A DNA stretch of 64,000 bases from the NCBI RefSeq assembly GCF_009930815.1, contig NZ_CP022222.1:972501-1036500 (forward strand). Reading direction: 5' to 3'. Both the position numbers and the translations under genes were made by a program. Numbering within the stretch: position 1 is the stretch's first letter; each line of letters starts with the position of its first letter. The notes beneath the pieces are model-generated. The model worked only from the letters and a program-made list of their open reading frames with translations. It was not told the DNA's origin and ran no database searches. The DNA is from Bradyrhizobium sp. CCBAU 051011. Lineage in GTDB: Bacteria > Pseudomonadota > Alphaproteobacteria > Rhizobiales > Xanthobacteraceae. Positions 31,859 to 39,791 of the stretch are shown in pieces.

Positions 31859-32170
31859 TCAGCGGCTTCGCCGTAGCCTTCCCGGCCCAACCGAGGAGTA
31901 GCTACACGCCTCATCCACTTCATCGAAACGTCGCTTCGTCAATTCAATCGTCTTGAGGACGGCTTTCGGAGCGCCTTGCCCGTCTAGGACCACCATCAAT
32001 TTCCCGACCTCCGCAGAAAGCAGGCCCCGACTTTCCGCCCAGCAGGTCGCACACTTAGTTCCCGACAAAACCAGCTCCAGGAGCCGATTGGCTAAGTCGG
32101 GACCATCGCCAAATGAAAACGTCTCTAAATCTTGCCAGCGATGGGGCGAAAGACTGATGCTCGTTTTTGG
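31859..32170 (-). pseudogene. ASCH-domain protein remnant
   Basis: DLETFSFGDGPDLANRLLEL, LVLSGTKCATCWAESRGLLS and GKLMVVLDGQGAPKAVLKTI form most of an ASCH (PUA-like, RNA-binding) domain, continuing to ELTKRRFDEVDEA. There the family should show an Asp/Glu-Gly-rich acidic end; instead the frame breaks, and another frame gives REGYGEAAELRATTQKHLSQ, a plausible continuation. No ATG lies near the natural start. So both ends look damaged. Confidence 0.6.
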
Positions 32171-32322
32171 CGGCGTCAACGCTATCGAAATGGACCGCCC
32201 GCGCCATGTCCGGGTTACCCCCGTTAGCGACCGAACTGCGGACATCATCAGTGGTCCGTTTCCTGCCAATGGCGGACATGCAGGTGCAGACCTTGATCAA
32301 GCCATCAACGAGCGAACGGAGC

Positions 32323-32693
32323 CTAGGAACGCCCTGCCAATGCTTTGAGTGGCTCGATGAGCGACTGCGCGGCGAAAGGCTTGTAAGAAATGCGATGCAT
32401 CCAGAGGCCAGCGCAGCCTTGCGAACGGCAGGGTCTTCATTCCCGGTAATGTAGATAACCGGCACGGAAACGCCTGCGGCTTTGAGACCATGTCTCAGCT
32501 CGATCCCTGACCCGTCGTTCAGGTTGATGTCGAGGATGACGCAAGCCGCCTTCTCGAAATCGGTGTGGCTTTTGAAAGTCTGCGCGGACGAAAACAGGAT
32601 GGGTTCGTACGCATGCTGCTGGAGCAAGCGCTTTACGCACTTCAACATTCCTGGGTCATCATCGACCACTAGAACGAGGTTCCGATTTGGCAT
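32323..32693 (-). pseudogene. CheY/FixJ-type response regulator receiver, frameshifted
   Basis: Single receiver domain: LVLVVDDDPGMLKCVKRLLQ (acidic pocket Asp11-13), acceptor Asp55 in VILDINLNDGSG, Thr83 in VIYITGNEDP. After GCIAFLT the frame slips at about 32385 (ACAAGCC in place of ACAAAGCC). Adding one base restores KPFAAQSLIEPLKALAGRS and a stop at 32323, giving about 123 aa. In the actual frame the essential Lys of KPF is lost and the protein runs into unrelated sequence. A FixK-like box lies 72 bases upstream. Confidence 0.8.
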
Positions 32694-32764
32694 CTAAGAC
32701 ATCCCTGACCTGTCCGCCGACACGCCTTGAAGCTCTTAAACTCTGCCCAATCCGAATATCAACT

Positions 32765-32778
32765 TTGACGCAGATCAA
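32765..32778 (-). promoter_or_regulatory. FixK/FNR-like box ahead of the response regulator
   Basis: TTGACGCAGATCAA matches 9 of 10 defined bases of TTGAT-N4-ATCAA and lies 72 bases upstream of the receiver gene start, the same distance as the box before lpxD. Confidence 0.65.
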
Positions 32779-32862
32779 CGCCTTGCGGTTCCAGAGCGGG
32801 AACGCACGCACCGTCGGCCCAATGCGAAGCCTGTTCGAGACAGTCTTTCGGCCTTAGCCGTT

Positions 32863-33120
32863 TCAGCCGGTCTGCGCAAATTTGATCGTTGAGACGGGCC
32901 ACTTTCCACCGTGGCCCCTGATCGAAATTCGTAGGCCGTGCTCCTCGTCAAGCCAAACGTTCTCTATCGTCCCGGTCTTTCCGTCAGTGAGAACTACGGC
33001 CTTGCCGACAAGCTCAGACCAGGCCTCATCGAACGCGCCAAGGATCCGAGTTGCCCATGAAAGCGGACATCGCTCAATATAGTCGGCATGTCTCAAAGGT
33101 GCCAAAAGCGGGCTACCCAA
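32863..33120 (-). CDS. conserved hypothetical protein with PRC-like core, start unclear
   Basis: The part FDEAWSELVGKAVVLTDGKT, GTIENVWLDEEHGLRISIRG, HGGKWPVSTIKFAQ is a conserved short Bradyrhizobium protein. The N-terminal 20 residues up to ERCPLSWATR come from a copy of the dispersed repeat (33062-33105), so the true start has probably been replaced; an ATG in another frame (MSAFMGNSDPW) suggests a frameshift near 33035. Function unknown. Confidence 0.55.
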   Translation of the reverse strand: MGSPLLAPLRHADYIERCPLSWATRILGAFDEAWSELVGKAVVLTDGKTGTIENVWLDEEHGLRISIRGHGGKWPVSTIKFAQTG

Positions 33121-33552
33121 CCTTGTAGTTCACTCTAGCTTCTGCAAAGCAACGCCCGAGGACATCAATGGGCGGCTTACAATCGGTTTTGAACTTCAGA
33201 TTTGGCGCGATTTGTGCTGGCACCTGTATGGGTGCTTGGTCATTAACTTGAGGCTTTGCTTGCTTGAGTGGCAGCCTGTCACTTTTAATCGAGCGGTTGG
33301 CTATCTGCTGAGTAAATATCGCAGAGGTCTCTATACCGGACTGGGAACGTGCCGCTGCGTCCGAAGGAATGACCTGCTGCACCGCCATTGAACTAGTAAT
33401 GCACGAGATAGGTGAATGAATGCAACGTGATTGTATTGATAAGCATGATGCTCCCAGTTCGCACTGCCAAGCAGTGCTTTGAGGTTTTCAGTGCATGCGA
33501 ATGCATGCGCCACAAAGAGGACAGCGCTCAAGCCCGTCACGACCTCGATCAT
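33113..33552 (-). pseudogene. frameshifted conserved hypothetical gene
   Basis: 33552-33375 reads MIEVVTGLSAVLFVAHAFAC, an N-terminal hydrophobic anchor, up to SRALLVQWRCS. The other frame from 33388 gives VIPSDAAARSQSGIETSAIF and then PNLKFKTDCKPPIDVLGRCF to the end. Together they make about 140 aa of a secreted or anchored protein with two late cysteines. The break lies near 33370-33380. Function unknown. Confidence 0.55.
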
Positions 33553-33828
33553 CGTACCGCTCGCTTTTGCGCGCCCGCCCGAGGGATGATTTATCCCGGC
33601 ACTAAGTTTAGGATAGGTGAGTTGTCGTTAATATTGTTCTGATGGGCATTGTCCTAATGGACTCCGCGCGGTCGCAAGGACCTGACCTGCCTGCGCTTGG
33701 CGAAGGCGCGGTTTTCACGACACAACGGGCAGATTTCGATCGCGCCAGTTCACCTCACGGCTTGGCGTTTCGCGTGATGCTGCCTGCTTCTCCCGACTAT
33801 GCCCACACCCTGGACTGATGTCGGCTTC

Positions 33829-33936
33829 GGGTCCAATCGCGTCACTTTGGCCGTCGGCCGACTACTTCCGGTCTTCCCTTGAAAGCGGACGTTGTCAGGG
33901 CCAGTGAGCATGTCTCAAAAGTGCCAACAGTGGACG
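33829..33936 (+). repeat. dispersed ~110-bp repeat, copy 2
   Basis: GGGTCCAATCGCGTCACTTTG, CGACTACTTCCGGTCTTCCC, GAAAGCGGACGTTGTCAGG and GAGCATGTCTCAAAAGTGCC follow the same order and spacing as copy 1. The gap 33553-33942 holds no gene otherwise. Confidence 0.7.
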
Positions 33937-33942
33937 TCAGGT

Positions 33943-34773
33943 CTATTTGAATCCGGCCCGGTAATAAGCTGCCAGCCCATCAATCTCGCTCGCGGTTAGC
34001 TTCGCCGCGATGGTCCTCATTCGTCCATAGACATCGTTGCGCCGCTCGCCCGAGGCATAGAGCTTTAACTGCCGGACGGTGTAATCCCGTCCTTGCTCGG
34101 CAAGGATGGGAGTCTCAATAGGGCCGCCCGATCCGAGGCGATGACACGACGCGCAGGGCGGAATGTTGCGGCTGGGATCGCCAAGTTCGACCAGGCGAAC
34201 TATCGCCCGAGGCGACTCCGCGAGCGTCGTTACGTTCGGATTGCGCTGTGGCTGAGCTGCGTAATACGCGGCAACATCAGCTAACGTTGCCTCATCCAGG
34301 GCCTTCGCGATGCCCGTCATCAACTGATGCGTTCGGCTGCCTGTTCGATAATCGCTAAGCTGCTTGTAAATCGCCGCGCCCGATTGACCGGCAAGATGCG
34401 GATTCTCCGGGACGGCCGACACGCCCTGCTCGCCATGACATGCGACGCAAATCTCTTGCGCTTTGGCGCGGCCCCGTTCCGGTTTTGCGTTGGCGAGAAT
34501 TTGCAGCAGGTCGGGCGTCCACACCACTTGCGAAACCGGTGCCGGTGGCGTGCGATCGGCAACCTGTTGCCGTGCGGGCGATCCCGGCAAAATTCCGAGC
34601 GCCCGGCAAATCGCGGTGTAGGCGTCGATCCCGTCGCTGCGGCCTTGGACCACGGGAATGATCACCACGCCCAAGACGATGCCGCTGAGCACAATGCCGA
34701 AAATGGCGACGCTCGCCCAAATCCGCCATGGCTGATCGAGGACGTGGGGCTCGGACTCGGATGTATGCGCCAT
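33943..34773 (-). CDS. membrane-anchored diheme cytochrome c
   Basis: 276 aa. One N-terminal transmembrane helix (about 20-42, VAIFGIVLSGIVLGVVIIPV) anchors it to the inner membrane; two c-type heme sites, CVACH at 109-113 and CASCH at 207-211, lie in the periplasmic part, each followed by a likely Met ligand region (MTGIAKAL; MRTIAAKL). It belongs to the cytochrome c4/c-553-like tandem domain type. It is the last gene of the oxidase operon, 10 bases behind subunit I, so it probably delivers electrons to that oxidase. Frame intact. Confidence 0.9.
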   Translation of the reverse strand: MAHTSESEPHVLDQPWRIWASVAIFGIVLSGIVLGVVIIPVVQGRSDGIDAYTAICRALGILPGSPARQQVADRTPPAPVSQVVWTPDLLQILANAKPERGRAKAQEICVACHGEQGVSAVPENPHLAGQSGAAIYKQLSDYRTGSRTHQLMTGIAKALDEATLADVAAYYAAQPQRNPNVTTLAESPRAIVRLVELGDPSRNIPPCASCHRLGSGGPIETPILAEQGRDYTVRQLKLYASGERRNDVYGRMRTIAAKLTASEIDGLAAYYRAGFK

Positions 34774-34783
34774 GGCGCGCTCC

Positions 34784-36400
34784 CTAATGCATCCGATGCA
34801 CCATCGCCGCCGGCGACGGCTCGATTACGAATTGGGCGATCGGGTAGCCGTATGCCAGCAGCATCAAGACAAGGACCAGCACGTTCCACAGCCCAAAGCC
34901 ATTGAGCGCAGCCGGAACGCGATGCGGCGGATGCACCGCCAATGCGTAAAGTGGACGTTGAGCCACCGGCAGCGGGCTGCGATGAAGGACGGCGAGATTG
35001 CGTACGAACAACAGGGCAGAGGCGAGCAACACGAGACCGCCGAAGAAAGACACAAGTACCCACGGCCCCCAGGCGGCGATAATAGGATCGGCGTAATTAA
35101 AATTGGCGACGCGCCGCCATTGGCCTTGCAGGCCCAGCAAGTGCCAGGGCAAGGTCATCACCATCATGCCGATGAACCAAAGCCAAAGTTGCCAACGCAG
35201 CGGTGCGGGCGAGGCGTGCTCCCGGCCAGTCAGATGCGGCCATATCTCGTAAGCGATCGCGAAGTACATGATGACGACGGAGCCACCAAAGATCAGATGA
35301 AAGTGCGCGGTGACCCACGACGTGTTGTGCACCATAGCGTTCATGCCGTATCCCATATTGATCAGCCCGCCGAAACCACCGAAGCCGAGCATGACGAAAG
35401 CAAGGCCGGTTGCGAGGACGGCCGGCCGTTCCCAGGGAAGCCTTGCCATCCATCCGAAAACACCGCGGCCGCCGCGCAGCCGTCCCGCGATTTCCAACGA
35501 TGCCATGATGGTGAAAATCGTCAGCAGCGTCGGCACCGACACGAAGGCAGTGAGCAGCATTTGGATAAACTTCCAGCCGTTGCCGTGCTGGGGGTCCATC
35601 ATTAGGTGATGCATTCCGACCGGCAAGCTATAAACCAGAAATAGAATGAAGGTGAGGCGGCCCATCGTATCGCTGTAGAGGCGTCCGCCGGCCGCGCGCG
35701 GGATCATTGTGTAAAGCGCGATGTATGCCGGAATGAGCCAGAAATAGACGATGGCGTGCAGCGTCCACGAGAACAACGTGCGTGCCAGACCAGCATCGAT
35801 GGTTTGTACGATGCCCAGCGATGCCGGAATGACCTGGAAAAGCAGTTCTGCTGCTACGCCGACGGTGGTCCAAAGCCACATCACCGCGTTTGCGACCGTT
35901 GCGAACATCGCCAACGGCACGGGCTGCCCCGGATTTTCGCGCTTCCACTCGCGCATCGCGACGAACATGAGAATGCACCAGACCCACGAGCCGACAACGA
36001 CAAGAACCAGTCCGATATAGAACCAGGGGCTCGCCGTGAGCGGCGGATAAAATGTGAAGAGCACCGAAGCCTGACCCATGATGATCGGGATCAGCACCAT
36101 CACGACGCCAACGATCGCTATCCAGAAGGCAATCCATGCCCAAACTTTGCCGGGAAGCGGACGGCCAAGAGATGTCACCGCGACGAAATAACCAAAGCCC
36201 ATAATGAAGAAGGTGGTCAGTACATAGGCCATCGAGACGCCGTGCGCCGTCACCGACATGAAATAGTGTCCGGGCGTGCCAACGTTGGTGCCCCATGGGC
36301 TGCGCACCCACATCTGCCAGGAGCCCAAAACGCAGGCGACTAGAAATGCTGCGAACGCCACCCAGAAATGGGCAAGGCAAAGCCGCTCAACGTTGCGCAC
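34784..36400 (-). CDS. heme-copper oxidase subunit I (B family, ba3-like)
   Basis: 538 aa, about 13 transmembrane helices. Reduces O2 to water and pumps protons. Metal ligands are all visible: low-spin heme His53 (TAHGVSM) and His367, copper-B His214 with cross-linked Tyr218 (LHAIVYFW) and His263-His264 (GMHHLMMDP), and the high-spin heme His365 (WVTAHFHL). The HAIVYF motif in place of HPEVYI, and absence of the A-family Glu, point to a B-family enzyme, usually of high oxygen affinity. The start overlaps the stop of subunit II by 14 bases. Confidence 0.92.
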   Translation of the reverse strand: MRNVERLCLAHFWVAFAAFLVACVLGSWQMWVRSPWGTNVGTPGHYFMSVTAHGVSMAYVLTTFFIMGFGYFVAVTSLGRPLPGKVWAWIAFWIAIVGVVMVLIPIIMGQASVLFTFYPPLTASPWFYIGLVLVVVGSWVWCILMFVAMREWKRENPGQPVPLAMFATVANAVMWLWTTVGVAAELLFQVIPASLGIVQTIDAGLARTLFSWTLHAIVYFWLIPAYIALYTMIPRAAGGRLYSDTMGRLTFILFLVYSLPVGMHHLMMDPQHGNGWKFIQMLLTAFVSVPTLLTIFTIMASLEIAGRLRGGRGVFGWMARLPWERPAVLATGLAFVMLGFGGFGGLINMGYGMNAMVHNTSWVTAHFHLIFGGSVVIMYFAIAYEIWPHLTGREHASPAPLRWQLWLWFIGMMVMTLPWHLLGLQGQWRRVANFNYADPIIAAWGPWVLVSFFGGLVLLASALLFVRNLAVLHRSPLPVAQRPLYALAVHPPHRVPAALNGFGLWNVLVLVLMLLAYGYPIAQFVIEPSPAAMVHRMH

Positions 36401-36944
36401 AGGAAACCCTCCCGTCAGGGCCCGGCTTGAATCTATCGTCTGGCATCACTTGAACAGTGGCCCACATCTCGCTGTGGCCCAGACCGCAATACTCATGACA
36501 AGGCATCAGCAGGTCTTCGTCGCGGGTGAATTCGGTGTGCACTTGGGCGACGAAGCCCGGCACCACCATGGTGTTCACATTTGTCCTGGTGATCAGCAGA
36601 CCGTGGATGACATCCGGTGACGCGAAGCGGAGCGTAACAGCACGGCCGCTGGGGACCGCGATGCAACGCGGAACAAACATGAATTGCGTCGCGATGATCC
36701 GCGCCGTGACCCTGCCGTCCGGTCCGACCGTCGTGCCTAGATTGTGTTCTGCGAACTCGCCCGACAGGTGCAGCGTCTTCGGATCGATCCGCTCGACGTT
36801 GCTGGGCGGGTTGATATCCCTGCTCAGAGCGGTAAACACAACCACGCTGAGCGTGGCCGCAACGAGCACGCCAACACCAACCGCCCATAGCAATTCGGTA
36901 CCTAGAATTCGCTGCTCGTGAATTTCGGCTGGTCGGTCGGTCAT
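36387..36944 (-). CDS. heme-copper oxidase subunit II (CuA)
   Basis: 185 aa. One N-terminal membrane anchor (about 18-40) and a periplasmic cupredoxin domain. CuA ligands are complete: His114 (DVIHG), Cys149, Cys153, His157 and Met160 in CHEYCGLGHSEM. Short for a subunit II, as expected of B-family enzymes. It takes electrons from a cytochrome c, presumably the one encoded three genes down, and passes them to subunit I. Confidence 0.92.
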   Translation of the reverse strand: MTDRPAEIHEQRILGTELLWAVGVGVLVAATLSVVVFTALSRDINPPSNVERIDPKTLHLSGEFAEHNLGTTVGPDGRVTARIIATQFMFVPRCIAVPSGRAVTLRFASPDVIHGLLITRTNVNTMVVPGFVAQVHTEFTRDEDLLMPCHEYCGLGHSEMWATVQVMPDDRFKPGPDGRVSCAQR

Positions 36945-36948
36945 GGCG

Positions 36949-37149
36949 CTAGCCCACCGTGCCGCGCGGCAGGAAGACCAGCAGATAGATCGCTAGATAG
37001 CCAAGCACCAGCAACGCAACGGCCGTCCCGGCGAGGACGGCGGCGCCGAGGGGTGTCACCCGCATCGCCTCCGCGAGTGCAGCTTCATCGATTTGATCAG
37101 CGATCTCAGACGGATGATAAGCGTCAGAAGATTGGTCAGCAGAGTTCAT
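36949..37149 (-). CDS. small oxidase-associated membrane protein, 66 aa
   Basis: MNSADQSSDAYHPSEIADQI then a single hydrophobic helix (AVLAGTAVALLVLGYLAIYL). Start at 37149; upstream in-frame residues come from a repeat fragment. It ends 4 bases before the subunit II start, so it is co-transcribed. Size and position fit the third small subunit of ba3-type oxidases. First gene of the operon 37149-33943. Confidence 0.75.
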   Translation of the reverse strand: MNSADQSSDAYHPSEIADQIDEAALAEAMRVTPLGAAVLAGTAVALLVLGYLAIYLLVFLPRGTVG

Positions 37150-37255
37150 CGTTTCGCCCCGACGATTTCCAGCTAACTTCTGGGTCCGAAAAGTGCCAGA
37201 CTCGGACTCATGCACCGCAGCAAACTACATGCACGAACCGCAGTGATTTACTCAA

Positions 37256-37552
37256 TCACCTCGTCGGCGCGGGCGAGTGATCGAACCGCGCCCATCGCGC
37301 TCCGTTAATAGACACACCACGCTGCACGGCGCGACGCGTATGGCGGTACACGCGACGGTCGACACGACGCGCAGTCACGCGGGCGCGCCGGTACGTGACG
37401 GCCTGCGCTTGATCAACGCTTAACTCCACGCCGCGCGGTGTCACCTGCGGCGAGACCGGAATCGTCGCCACCAGGCCCGACGCAATCGCGAGCCCGAACA
37501 GGGAAAAAACCCTTCGACGCGAAATCACTTCCGACTTGATCTTTTCAGTCAT
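37256..37552 (-). CDS. small exported protein with Tat-like signal, 98 aa
   Basis: MTEKIKSEVISRRRVFSLFG and then LAIASGLVATIPV make a signal with SRRRVF, close to the twin-arginine consensus. The mature part is Arg/Val-rich (RRARVTARRVDRRVYRHTRR). I know such small basic exported proteins from Bradyrhizobium; function unknown. The long upstream in-frame extension is non-coding. Confidence 0.65.
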   Translation of the reverse strand: MTEKIKSEVISRRRVFSLFGLAIASGLVATIPVSPQVTPRGVELSVDQAQAVTYRRARVTARRVDRRVYRHTRRAVQRGVSINGARWARFDHSPAPTR

Positions 37553-37758
37553 CACAGCCACCTGTTGGGCTTGAGTGAATGCCACCGACGTTGGCGTTCG
37601 TCCGTCACAAATCGGACGCCAGCTCCCTATTTCGATGCACGTAATCGACGCAGCTCTTATGCGGCGCCCATCGACGGTCGAGCACCTCGGGCTCTGGTCC
37701 ATACAGGTATCGTCAGATTGAAGCAGTGGGTGCTGACGCAGAGAGCTGTAGCGCTCCG

Positions 37759-38001
37759 TCAGCGCCTGCCGACTCGATCGACCGGACCACCACGATTCAT
37801 CGGTGTTCCAGGCCGTACCGCTTCTCGCGCCGCAGCTCGCGCAACCGGCCGCGGCCGCAGCACGACACCAGGCCTTACGACGCAATTGGCGGGATAATCA
37901 ACGTATTGGCAGTAGACCACCGCACTGGCCTTTTCAGTGCTCGCGGCTACGAAACCAGTTATTAGCAGGGCAGCCGCCGCTAACGCAATTGAGAGCCTCA
38001 T
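37759..38001 (-). CDS. small secreted protein, 80 aa, FixK box upstream
   Basis: MRLSIALAAAALLITGFVAA is a clean signal peptide; the mature protein has YCQYVDYPANCVVRPGVVLR with two cysteines and an Arg/Pro-rich tail. A decayed copy lies at 22826-23039. A FixK-like box is 56 bases upstream of the start. Function unknown; a periplasmic role at low oxygen is inference. Confidence 0.75.
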   Translation of the reverse strand: MRLSIALAAAALLITGFVAASTEKASAVVYCQYVDYPANCVVRPGVVLRPRPVARAAAREAVRPGTPMNRGGPVDRVGRR

Positions 38002-38056
38002 TTTGGGCCTCCTCCGTTCAGTAGCTTTATAGGCAATCTGATAGACCGGCGGAGTG

Positions 38057-38070
38057 TTGATCTAGGTCAA
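38057..38070 (-). promoter_or_regulatory. FixK/FNR-like box
   Basis: TTGATCTAGGTCAA matches 9 of 10 defined bases. It lies 56 bases upstream of the small secreted protein at 37759-38001. Confidence 0.65.
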
Positions 38071-38144
38071 TGGATCAATTCGTGGCGAGACGTCATTGCA
38101 CCCCCGCGATAGCGGAGACTTTTTGTGACGCGTATGTCCTAGTT

Positions 38145-38252
38145 GGGTCAATCGCGTCGTTCTGACCGTGCGCCGATCACTTCCGGTCTGCCCCGATAAG
38201 CAAACAATTGCAGAACGGGTCGGCACTTCGCATATGGGCCAACAGCCGACAT
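38145..38252 (+). repeat. dispersed ~110-bp repeat, copy 3
   Basis: GGGTCAATCGCGTCGTTCTG, CACTTCCGGTCTGCCCC, GATAAGCAAACAATTGCAG and GGGCCAACAGCCGACATC keep the order of the family; the right half has diverged. Confidence 0.6.
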
Positions 38253-38273
38253 CGCCCCTGTGCCGGAATGACG

Positions 38274-38303
38274 AAAGAGGCCGCCGATTGAGGCGGCCTC
38301 TTT
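38274..38303. terminator. bidirectional terminator
   Basis: AAAGAGGCCGCC and GGCGGCCTCTTT form a perfect 12-bp stem around GATTGA, with T runs available on both strands. It lies 21 bases beyond the stop of the minus-strand cupin gene. Confidence 0.8.
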
Positions 38304-38324
38304 TTATGCTTCGGCGCTTCGTTT

Positions 38325-38777
38325 TTACTTCTTGCGCGGATCATCGGCTGGATCGATGAATACGATGCCCCCCGGCCCGGTGAATACAATTTGGACCATC
38401 GTTTCTTCGTTTGTCGTCCAAACATAATGGGGGTGCTTCGCCGGCAGCGCGAAGACGGAGCCGGGCTGCAATATCTCGCCTTTCGAGGGATCAAACTTTT
38501 CCCCCATGGCGTTCCCAAAGCTGCCACTCATCACGGTGACGACCTCGGCATAGGGATGAGTGTGCGGCGGAACTTTATAATTCGGCGGGAATTTCACCCG
38601 CTGGACGATCGTCTCGGCCTTTGTTGGATCACCGATCAAGATGGCGGTTTGCACGCCCCTGAAGACCGGATGCTCTATCCACGTCAGCCCGTCGGGCTTG
38701 ACCACCTTCATCGCATCTTGAGCCATCGCAGAACTTGCCAACGCGATCAAAGTGGCGGCGACAAAGGACTTGTTCAT
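38325..38777 (-). CDS. secreted cupin-domain protein, 150 aa
   Basis: Start at 38777 with GGGAGGAGG upstream. Signal peptide MNKSFVAATLIALASSAMAQ, then a cupin barrel with metal ligands in PPHTHPYAEVVTVMSGSFG (two His and a Glu) and LPAKHPHYVWTT (His). Small periplasmic cupins of this form are often of unknown substrate. Its own terminator follows. Divergent from the universal stress protein gene, separated by a repeat copy. Confidence 0.88.
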   Translation of the reverse strand: MNKSFVAATLIALASSAMAQDAMKVVKPDGLTWIEHPVFRGVQTAILIGDPTKAETIVQRVKFPPNYKVPPHTHPYAEVVTVMSGSFGNAMGEKFDPSKGEILQPGSVFALPAKHPHYVWTTNEETMVQIVFTGPGGIVFIDPADDPRKK

Positions 38778-38901
38778 CCTAACCTCCTCCCAAATGTTGC
38801 GGAGCTCGAAGGCCCAATAGGATACAGCAAAACTCAGACTGAAGCGCTTAAATTCATTTTCGGATCGGCTTGAACCGTCCATCGCGAACCAAGTCGGAAT
38901 T

Positions 38902-39010
38902 GGGTCAAAAGCGGCGTTTGCGAAGTCCGCCAATAACTTCTGGTTTACCCCGACAAGCGGACTATCTCAGAGCCCGCCCTGACTTCGCATTAGTGCCAAT
39001 TGCGGACATC
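38902..39010 (+). repeat. dispersed ~110-bp repeat, copy 4
   Basis: TGGGTCAAAAGCGGCGTTTG, AACTTCTGGTTTACCCCGAC, AAGCGGACTATCTCAG and CATTAGTGCCAATTGCGGAC follow the family order. It sits between the cupin and the FixK box of the stress protein. Confidence 0.6.
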
Positions 39011-39037
39011 TGGGTTGCGGCACGATGGACCGATGGA

Positions 39038-39051
39038 TTGATTTATCTCAA
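39038..39051 (+). promoter_or_regulatory. FixK/FNR-like box ahead of universal stress protein
   Basis: TTGATTTATCTCAA matches 9 of 10 defined bases of TTGAT-N4-ATCAA, 74 bases upstream of the start of the stress protein gene. Confidence 0.7.
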
Positions 39052-39124
39052 GACTGTATCAGAAACGCGGGCCCAGCTTACATTCGTAAGGTAGCGATAT
39101 GTCCAGACAGGCGGGAGGTGAAGC

Positions 39125-39553
39125 ATGTACCGGCATATTCTCATTCCGACAGATGGGTCGGAGCTGGCGGGTCATGGGGTGGCGCATGGGTTGGCGCTGG
39201 CGAAATCCCTTGGAGCCAAGGTGTCTGTGATCTTCGTTGTGGAACCTTTTTCAGAAATGACAGGGCGGTACCTTGAAACAATCGAAAGATATGTCGAGCT
39301 GCGCAAGGAACAGGCCACGAGCGTATTGGATCGCGCGGCAAAGGCGGCCAAAGAGGCTGGTGTTTCCTGCGAGACGGTTCAAGTGGAGAACGGGCAACCC
39401 CATCAAGCCATCATCGCAGCAGCCGAGGGCAAAGGCTGCGATCTCATTGTTATGTCATCGCATGGGCGCAGCGGACTTTCCATGCTTCTAATCGGCAGCG
39501 TGACAAACAAGGTGCTGACGCTCGCTAAAACTCCCGTTCTGGTTTGCCAGTGA
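39125..39553 (+). CDS. universal stress protein (UspA family)
   Basis: 142 aa, one Usp domain. MYRHILIPTDGSELAGHGVA is the typical first strand and loop; the ATP-binding pattern G-2x-G-9x-G-S/T is seen as SSHGRSGLSMLLIGSVTNKV. Usp proteins bind ATP and help cells survive stress or energy limitation; several in Bradyrhizobium are controlled by FixK. Ribosome site GGGAGGTG. A formate/nitrite transporter remnant and fabI follow on the same strand. Confidence 0.93.
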   Translation: MYRHILIPTDGSELAGHGVAHGLALAKSLGAKVSVIFVVEPFSEMTGRYLETIERYVELRKEQATSVLDRAAKAAKEAGVSCETVQVENGQPHQAIIAAAEGKGCDLIVMSSHGRSGLSMLLIGSVTNKVLTLAKTPVLVCQ

Positions 39554-39555
39554 AC

Positions 39556-39681
39556 GTGCGGACCGCTCGATGGGTCAAATTCGATGCATCGGCGATCACG
39601 CTCGCGGGCATCGTCCACAACCTCGTCCCTGTCACGCTCGGCAACATCGTCGGCGGAGCAGGCATGGTGGGCGCTGTCTAC
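39556..39681 (+). pseudogene. C-terminal remnant of a formate/nitrite transporter
   Basis: ASAITLAGIVHNLVPVTLGN and IVGGAGMVGAVY match the last part of FNT-family channels (NL-x-PVTLGN-x-GG). Everything before it is missing: the fragment begins right at the stop of the stress protein gene, as if a deletion joined the two. Confidence 0.7.
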
Positions 39682-39791
39682 TGCAATTGGGCGGCGTTTG
39701 GTGCCGGCCGGCTTACCTCGAAGGGCTCAACGGTGCGGGGAAACGGGACCATTCGATGCCGAGGGAACGACTTAGAAGAAGGGAGATTTAC

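Noticed and set aside
34784..36400. Calling the oxidase a cbb3 or aa3 type
   Set aside because: A CuA subunit II is present, which excludes cbb3, and the HAIVYF and HHLMMDP motifs fit the B family better than the A family.
37232..37260. FixK-like box before the oxidase operon
   Set aside because: GTGATTTACTCAAT has half-sites out of register with the N4 spacing.
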